A stretch of DNA of 39,011 bases from JAWKTT01 sp041398965 (lineage in GTDB: Bacteria; Planctomycetota; Planctomycetia; Planctomycetales; Planctomycetaceae), in NCBI GenBank assembly GCA_041398965.1, contig JAWKTT010000039.1:1-39011 (forward strand), given 5' to 3'. Under the pieces are notes generated by a model. That model searched no databases. It was given only the letters and a program-made list of their open reading frames with translations, and was not told where the DNA came from. The translations under genes were made by a program, and so were the position numbers. The first letter of the stretch is position 1. Each line of letters begins with the position of its first letter. This document shows, piece after piece, positions 33,647 through 39,011 of this stretch.

Positions 33647-36607
33647 ATGCGTGACGTTCGCCCAGATCGATTTCAGCACATCTCCCTGACTGTCTTCAGC
33701 ATGACAGTCTCCCGAGTTGTGAACATCTTGCCCTTTCGAGTGCTCTGCATCACTTTGTTTTTCTTCTCGTGTCATCTCCTCGGTATCGCCAACAGGACGC
33801 CTGCGGCAGACGAACAGTCGTCACAGATCGAACAATTCGAGAAGCAGATTCGCCCCTTACTCGCCGCACGTTGCTTCTCATGTCATGGTCCCGACAAACA
33901 ACAGGGAGCCGTCAGACTCGATCTTCGGCAAGAGGTCTTCACCCCTGGCGAGGCCGGATTGCTCGTGAACCCGGGACACCCCGATGATAGCCGACTCATC
34001 CAGGTCATTCGGTACGCCCCGGAAGATGTCCAGATGCCCCCCGACAAGAAGCTTCCCGAAGCCGAGATCGCCCTGTTGACCGCCTGGATCAAGGGGGGTG
34101 CCCAATGGCCCGAGGACGCCCCGGCTGGAAGTCCACTCGCCCCCATCCTCAAGACCGCTTCCGGAGAAGTCGACTTTCTGGCCGAAGCGACAAGGCACTG
34201 GGCATATCGTCCACTTCACCCCATCACGCCCCCACCTTTCCCTGCAACGACTTCTGATCAATCGACTGCCGCGACTAGAATTGCCTCCCATACCGAACTC
34301 GATGCCTTCATCCTGCAGAAGCAGTCTGCCGTCCAACTCACGCTCTCCCCTTTGGCCGACCGGCGGACGTTGATTCGCCGGGCCAGCATCGATTTGCTCG
34401 GTGTGCTCCCGACCTTTGCCGAAGTCGAAGCATTCGCTCAAGACGAAAGGCCCGAGGCCTACGCCGAACTCCTCGACCGTCTCCTTGCGTCTCCCCTCTA
34501 CGGACAGCGCTGGGGTCGACACTGGCTCGACGTCGCCCGGTATGCTGACACCAAGGGCTACGTCTTCACCGAGAACCGGTTCTTTCCTTTCTCCTACACC
34601 TATCGCGACTACGTCATCCGATCGCTCAACGACGACAAGCCCTATGATCGATTCCTGCAAGAGCAATTGGCGGCGGACCAACTCGGAATGGCTGAGCACG
34701 ATCCCGACTTAGCGGCGATGGGTTTCCTCACTGTTGGACGGCGGTTTCTCAACAATTCGCATGACATCATTGACGACCGAATCGATCTCGTCACCCGTGG
34801 CCTCATGGGCATGACAGTCGCCTGTGCCCGCTGTCACGACCACAAATACGACCCAGTCCCCGCTGCCGACTACTACTCTCTCTATGGTGTTTTCGCCAGT
34901 GCCGAAGAACCGGAAGAGCCCCCGCTCATCGGCACCCCTCCCGAGGGACCGGGGTATCAGAAGTATCTTGCCGAGCTAAGCACCCGACAGAAGGCAGTCG
35001 ACGATTATGTCGCCAAGACTCGCGACGAGATCCTGACGAACCTTCGCACAGGAGTCGGTGATCAACTCCTTGGAGTCGTCCGAGACTCGAAGACCCTGCC
35101 CGATGGGACGGAGATCCCCTTCGCGAAAAAGAACCCCTCGGACAAACAGATTCAGCACTGGAAAGCCTGGATGGACCGACGCATCCAACAGCGCGACCCG
35201 GTCTTTCGGCCTTGGTCTGAACTCGCCGCGATCCCTCACAAAGAATTCGCCGACAAGTCCTCCGCAATCCTCCAGCGATTGGCCAATGAATCCGACGACA
35301 AGCCGGAGAAAAACTCTCCTCGCAGGGCAAATCAACGTGTCGTCAACCTGTTGATGCAGGCGGCACCCAAGTCAATGCTCGACGTCGCCAAAGCGTACGG
35401 CGAACTCTTCCAACAGGTCGACGCCGAGTGGCAGAAGCTTCAACAGGAAGCCCCCGCAGAGGCCGCCTCGAAGCCCGACAAACTCGAAGACGAAGCGGCT
35501 GAGCAATTGCGACGAGTCCTCTATGGAGAAGGCTCGGTGACCGATGTTCCCGTCGGTCAGGAGTCCCGCATCTACGAGCGGAATCAGCGAGACAAGGAGC
35601 GAGAACTGCAAAAGAAAGTGGCCGAATGGCAAGTGACATCACCCGATGCCCCGCCCCGCGCGATGACGCTCCAGGATCGACCACAGCCACATGCCCCTGT
35701 GATCTTCTTGCGGGGCGACGCGAATCGACGGGGCGACGCGGTCCCTCGCCGTGCCCCACGCATCCTGACCGGACCCGATGGCCCTCCCTACAAGAACGGC
35801 AGCGGCCGATTGGAACTCGCTCAGTTAATCACCAGTCCCGAGAACCCCCTGACCGCTCGCGTCATGGTGAACCGAGTTTGGGACTGGCACTTTAGTCAAC
35901 CGCTCGTCAACACAACCAGCGACTTCGGAAAGCGGAGCGACCCACCCACACATCCCGAGATGCTCGACTGGCTCGCCTGGAACTTCATCCATGTCGATCA
36001 CTGGTCGCTCAAGAAGTTGCATCGCCGGATCATGCTTTCCGCAACCTATCAACAGCAAAGTCTCGATCGGCCCAACGCCCGACAAGTTGACCCCGAAAAC
36101 CGCCTCTACTGGCGAATGAACCGCCGCTCCCTCGAGTTCGAAGCCATGCGAGACTCGCTCCTGCAAGTTGCCGGCCGACTCGATACATCACTCGGAGGAC
36201 GGCCGTTTGACCTGGATAAGAATGTCCACTCTAATCGACGAACGGTCTATGCCTTGATCGACCGGAACAACTTCCTCAGCCTATTGCGAACCTTCGACTT
36301 CCCGACCCCCGACGTCAGCAGTCCCGGACGGACAACAACCTCTGTCCCACAACAGACACTCTTCGCCCTGAACTCCGAGTTCGTCCAACGCATCGCCCAA
36401 GATGTGACCAATCGACCCGAAGTCGCCCAAGCGAAAAGCCCTGCCGAGCAGGTTCAAGCACTCTATCAAATCATCTTGCAGCGCGGCCCCGCTCCCGAAG
36501 AACTGAGTTGGGCCGAAAGGTTTCTCGCCACCGCAACTGGCCCCAACCCACTTCAACAATTCTCCCAAGCTCTCCTTGTCTCTAACGAATTTCAATTCAT
36601 CGACTAG
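33647..36607 (+). CDS. DUF1549/DUF1553 planctomycete cytochrome-type protein
   Basis: A 986-residue exported protein. The N-terminus has a hydrophobic export segment (FRVLCITLFFFSCHLLG), then a PSCyt1 heme domain with CFSCH at residues 76-80 (CxxCH) and its distal partner MPPDKKLPE, a DUF1549 domain (RRASIDLLGVLPTFAEVEAF, GRHWLDVARYADTKGY, with a second CxxCH, CARCH, at 393-397), a helical linker, and a DUF1553 domain (NPLTARVMVNRVWDWHF, TSDFGKRSDPPTHPEML). These proteins are hallmark planctomycete redox proteins linked to polysaccharide oxidation and usually paired with DUF1501 proteins. No DUF1501 gene is next to this one; an iron-dependent alcohol dehydrogenase follows 21 bases later. The start could also be ATG 33701. 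Confidence 0.95.
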   Translation: MRDVRPDRFQHISLTVFSMTVSRVVNILPFRVLCITLFFFSCHLLGIANRTPAADEQSSQIEQFEKQIRPLLAARCFSCHGPDKQQGAVRLDLRQEVFTPGEAGLLVNPGHPDDSRLIQVIRYAPEDVQMPPDKKLPEAEIALLTAWIKGGAQWPEDAPAGSPLAPILKTASGEVDFLAEATRHWAYRPLHPITPPPFPATTSDQSTAATRIASHTELDAFILQKQSAVQLTLSPLADRRTLIRRASIDLLGVLPTFAEVEAFAQDERPEAYAELLDRLLASPLYGQRWGRHWLDVARYADTKGYVFTENRFFPFSYTYRDYVIRSLNDDKPYDRFLQEQLAADQLGMAEHDPDLAAMGFLTVGRRFLNNSHDIIDDRIDLVTRGLMGMTVACARCHDHKYDPVPAADYYSLYGVFASAEEPEEPPLIGTPPEGPGYQKYLAELSTRQKAVDDYVAKTRDEILTNLRTGVGDQLLGVVRDSKTLPDGTEIPFAKKNPSDKQIQHWKAWMDRRIQQRDPVFRPWSELAAIPHKEFADKSSAILQRLANESDDKPEKNSPRRANQRVVNLLMQAAPKSMLDVAKAYGELFQQVDAEWQKLQQEAPAEAASKPDKLEDEAAEQLRRVLYGEGSVTDVPVGQESRIYERNQRDKERELQKKVAEWQVTSPDAPPRAMTLQDRPQPHAPVIFLRGDANRRGDAVPRRAPRILTGPDGPPYKNGSGRLELAQLITSPENPLTARVMVNRVWDWHFSQPLVNTTSDFGKRSDPPTHPEMLDWLAWNFIHVDHWSLKKLHRRIMLSATYQQQSLDRPNARQVDPENRLYWRMNRRSLEFEAMRDSLLQVAGRLDTSLGGRPFDLDKNVHSNRRTVYALIDRNNFLSLLRTFDFPTPDVSSPGRTTTSVPQQTLFALNSEFVQRIAQDVTNRPEVAQAKSPAEQVQALYQIILQRGPAPEELSWAERFLATATGPNPLQQFSQALLVSNEFQFID

Positions 36608-36628
36608 CCTTCATCCGACATCCTTCCC

Positions 36629-37843
36629 ATGACACCAACTCGCAACACCTGGAACTTCTTCGCTCCTGATCGACTCCTCTTCGGCTCGGGGGCCGTGCGA
36701 GAGACTGGGAGGGCCGCTGTGCGACTCGGCGTCAAGCGGCTACTCATCATCACCGACGCAACGCTCGTCCAAGTCGGCATTGTCAACCAGGTGCGTCAGT
36801 CCTTGCTCGATGCCGGACTTGCGGTCGAGGTGTTTGACGGCGGCGAACCCGAACCTGCCTTCGCCTGTGCGGAAGCTGCCATCGCCGCTGCGAAGGCGTA
36901 TCAGCCCGATGCTCTGATCGGCGTCGGCGGGGGAAGCAACATGGACCTCGCCAAGATTACAGCCGGAGTCCTCACTCACGGAGGAACGTTCCAAGACTAC
37001 TTTCATTTCGACAACATCCCCGGCCCCGTCCTGCCACTCATCTGCATTCCCACGACCGCCGGGACAGGAAGTGAAGTCTCTCATGCGGCTGTGCTCACCG
37101 ATCATGCCGCCGGGGTGAAAGTCAGCACGCTGAGTCCCTATCTTCGCCCCACCTTGGCCATCGTCGATCCCGAACTCACCATCAGTTGCCCGCGACAAGC
37201 AACGGCTGACAGCGGTATCGACGCGCTGACTCATGCCATCGAAGCCTACCTCGCGACCGACTTCCACGAGATCGAAGCCCCGGCCTCCGGCATCCCAGCC
37301 TATGAAGGTCGTCACCCTCTTGGCAGCCTGTTCGCCGAAGAAGCGATTCGTCTCGTCGGCAAACATCTCGTGACCGCAGTACTGGACCCCAAGAACATCC
37401 TCGCGCGCGAAGGAATGGCCCTGGCCGCAACCCTGGCGGGTCTCGCCTTCTCAAACTGCGGCGTCGCTTTAGTCCATGCGATGGAGTACCCGCTCGGAGG
37501 TGTCCTGCACTGCTCTCATGGAGCCGGGAACGGGCTGCTGCTGCCGTATGTGATGCGATTCAATCTCCCCTATCGGCTGAGTCAATTGTCCCGAGTCGCC
37601 GAATTGCTGGGGGTCGACATCAGCGAACTGTCGGAAGAGGAGGCCGCCGATGCCGCGATCCATAAAGTTGATGAAATTCGCGCCACAATCGGCGTTCCTA
37701 CTCGGATTCGCGAGCTTGGAGGAGTTGTCGAACAAATTCCCGATTTCGCCGCGAAGGCGTACGCGATCAAACGCTTGATGACCCTCACCCCCCGTCCCGT
37801 CACGTTAGAACTGATCGAAGAAATCTACCGCGAGGCGATGTAG
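36629..37843 (+). CDS. Iron-containing alcohol dehydrogenase
   Basis: A 404-residue cytoplasmic dehydrogenase of the Fe-ADH (group III) family, which interconverts alcohols and aldehydes or ketones with NAD(P). The nucleotide site is GVGGGSNMDLAK (residues 98-109) and the family pattern is PTTAGTGSEVS. Metal ligands by alignment are Asp198 (SGIDALTHAIEAY), His202, His283 (LVHAMEYPLGG) and His297 (HCSHGAGNG). Compared with E. coli FucO there are about 18 extra residues between the second and third ligands (DFHEIEAPASG...GRHPLGS). The ATG is 21 bases after the DUF1549/1553 stop, so the two probably share a transcript. Substrate is not known. Confidence 0.93.
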   Translation: MTPTRNTWNFFAPDRLLFGSGAVRETGRAAVRLGVKRLLIITDATLVQVGIVNQVRQSLLDAGLAVEVFDGGEPEPAFACAEAAIAAAKAYQPDALIGVGGGSNMDLAKITAGVLTHGGTFQDYFHFDNIPGPVLPLICIPTTAGTGSEVSHAAVLTDHAAGVKVSTLSPYLRPTLAIVDPELTISCPRQATADSGIDALTHAIEAYLATDFHEIEAPASGIPAYEGRHPLGSLFAEEAIRLVGKHLVTAVLDPKNILAREGMALAATLAGLAFSNCGVALVHAMEYPLGGVLHCSHGAGNGLLLPYVMRFNLPYRLSQLSRVAELLGVDISELSEEEAADAAIHKVDEIRATIGVPTRIRELGGVVEQIPDFAAKAYAIKRLMTLTPRPVTLELIEEIYREAM

Positions 37844-37880
37844 CCCCCCTTCAATCCTACGAAAACAAATACCCCTCAAA

Positions 37881-37903
37881 GCCCCACCTTTGCAAGTTGG
37901 GGC
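37881..37903 (+). other. Hairpin between the alcohol dehydrogenase and the SDR gene
   Basis: GCCCCA pairs with TGGGGC, one mismatch, then CTT with AAG around a three-base loop (37881-37903). It lies 20 bases before the SDR ATG and has no T-run, so it is more likely an attenuator or leader structure than a terminator. Confidence 0.5.
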
Positions 37904-37922
37904 CTCCCGCCGCGAATCTCTC

Positions 37923-39002
37923 ATGTCCCAGACTGTCCAACATCCCAACCCAACACCTTCGACCCCTTCATGGCGGGGACGGGTCGTGTTGGTCACTGGC
38001 GGAGGGGGGTTTCTTGGACGACACATTGTCACGCAGTTACTCGTTCGGGGGGCCACTGTTCGCAGCCTCAGTCGACGCGATTATGCGGACTTACGCACAC
38101 TCGGTGTCGAAACCGTGCAAGCCGACCTGCAAGACCTCGACGCCGTCCGCCTCGCCTGTGAAGGAGTCGATGTCCTCTTTCATACCGCTGCTCTCCCCGG
38201 CGTCTGGGGACCGCGCGCTCTCTACTACGGCATCAACACACAGGGAACGCTCAACATCCTCGAAGGTTGTCATCGAGCCGGGGTAAAACATCTGATTTAC
38301 ACGAGTTCGCCCAGCGTGGTCTACGACGGTCAGCCGCATCTCGATGCCGACGAATCACTCCCCTATCCGGCCACTTATCTTTGCCACTATCCGGAGACTA
38401 AGGCCCTTGCTGAGCAGGCCGTGCTTGCCGCAAACGGCATCGACGGGCTGACCACGACCGCCCTCCGCCCACATCTCATCTGGGGACCGGGGGACAATCA
38501 CCTGATTCCTCGACTCATTCAAAGGGCGAAAACCGGACGACTTCGCCGGGTGGGGGATGGGACGAATCTCGTATCGATGTCGTACGTCGAAAACGCCGCT
38601 GCCGCCCACCTGCAAGCCGCTGACCGCTTACTCTCTGCGGCCTCAGCCGAAACGCCCTCAGCAACGCCGGCGGGCCGAGCCTATTTCATCAACGAAGCCG
38701 AGCCGGTCCGATTATGGGAGTGGGTCGACACCTTGCTGCAACTGGCGGGGTTGCCTCCGGTCAAGAAGTCTGTCTCCGCAAGAACTGCCCGTGTGATCGG
38801 CAGACTCATGGAAGGGGCGTACCACCTTTTCAGACTCTCTGGCGAACCGATGATGACCCGTTTCGTCGCTTCGCAGCTCAGTCAGTCCCACACCTATTCC
38901 ATTGCCGCCGCTCAACGAGACTTCGGCTACGCTCCCCCGGTTACGGTCGCCGAGGGGATGCACCGCCTTTCTCCACTCCTGCAATCGTTGGCAAACAAAT
39001 AG
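37923..39002 (+). CDS. Extended SDR, 3-beta-HSD/NAD-dependent epimerase type
   Basis: A 359-residue NAD(P)-dependent oxidoreductase. The ATG at 37923 is preferred over the TTG at 37890, which would start inside the hairpin. The Rossmann motif TGGGGFLGRH (residues 25-34), the acid DLQDLDAV, TSSPSVVYDG (catalytic Ser128/129) and YPETK (Tyr156, Lys160) define an extended short-chain dehydrogenase. The combination HTAALPGVWGP, RPHLIWGPGD and SMSYVENAAAAHLQA is typical of the 3-beta-hydroxysteroid dehydrogenase / NSDHL / OleD-like branch, which reduces or oxidises sterol, triterpenoid or keto-acid substrates. It lies 79 bases after the alcohol dehydrogenase on the same strand. The native substrate cannot be told from sequence. 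Confidence 0.92.
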   Translation: MSQTVQHPNPTPSTPSWRGRVVLVTGGGGFLGRHIVTQLLVRGATVRSLSRRDYADLRTLGVETVQADLQDLDAVRLACEGVDVLFHTAALPGVWGPRALYYGINTQGTLNILEGCHRAGVKHLIYTSSPSVVYDGQPHLDADESLPYPATYLCHYPETKALAEQAVLAANGIDGLTTTALRPHLIWGPGDNHLIPRLIQRAKTGRLRRVGDGTNLVSMSYVENAAAAHLQAADRLLSAASAETPSATPAGRAYFINEAEPVRLWEWVDTLLQLAGLPPVKKSVSARTARVIGRLMEGAYHLFRLSGEPMMTRFVASQLSQSHTYSIAAAQRDFGYAPPVTVAEGMHRLSPLLQSLANK

Positions 39003-39011
39003 TCTTACGGA

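Overview
The window looks like chromosomal DNA of a planctomycete (phylum Planctomycetota). The main clues are a 986-residue cytochrome-type protein with the planctomycete-specific DUF1549/DUF1553 arrangement, a two-domain DUF1080 (3-keto-disaccharide hydrolase) protein, Tat-exported Gfo/Idh/MocA and NHL-propeller proteins, PQQ-like propeller and HEAT-type secreted proteins, and many short palindromic intergenic repeats. Genus cannot be assigned by reading alone. No tRNA, rRNA, CRISPR array, transposase or phage gene was seen.

Layout. (1) 1-5.8 kb, minus strand: an AsmA-like envelope protein running off the left edge, start-stop coupled to a GT39-type membrane glycosyltransferase; then a PQQ-like propeller protein and a small lipoprotein built of 11-residue repeats. 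(2) 5.8-8.7 kb: a repeat-rich gap, thiol peroxidase, and a stretch where coding-like sequence is broken by frameshifts and stops (a receiver-domain remnant and the apparent tail of the next gene). (3) 8.7-18 kb, minus strand: a Tad-pilus-like group consisting of a TPR lipoprotein, TadE, TadG, a secreted unknown, a cysteine-rich micro-ORF and a 1192-residue membrane-anchored helical-repeat protein with a DUF2314-like end. (4) 18.4-20.7 kb, plus strand: Tat-exported NHL propeller protein and an aldo/keto reductase resembling L-galactose dehydrogenase, ending at a terminator shared with convergent pyruvate kinase (20.7-22.2 kb). (5) 22.3-26.6 kb: a MITE-like composite repeat, then a membrane protein, TruD, a cupin and a Gfo/Idh/MocA oxidoreductase. 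(6) 26.7-32.3 kb, minus strand: HAD phosphatase (with a dinucleotide microsatellite where its ribosome binding site should be), LOG-like protein, STAS protein, HEAT-type secreted protein, DUF1080 protein. (7) 32.7-39 kb: a very cysteine-rich secreted repeat protein with a strong terminator (minus), then the DUF1549/DUF1553 protein, an iron-dependent alcohol dehydrogenase and an extended SDR (plus).

Taken together the genes describe envelope building and display (glycosyltransferase, AsmA-like, Tad pseudopilin-type proteins, repeat lipoproteins), periplasmic polysaccharide and sugar oxidation typical of planctomycetes (DUF1080, DUF1549/1553, Gfo/Idh/MocA, galactose-dehydrogenase-like reductase), and housekeeping functions (pyruvate kinase, TruD, thiol peroxidase). 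The most unusual items are the Tad-associated giant protein followed in frame by a cysteine-rich micro-ORF, the microsatellite, the repeat-built secreted proteins and the decayed or mis-sequenced block at 7.25-8.7 kb. No clearly new defence or mobile system was found.
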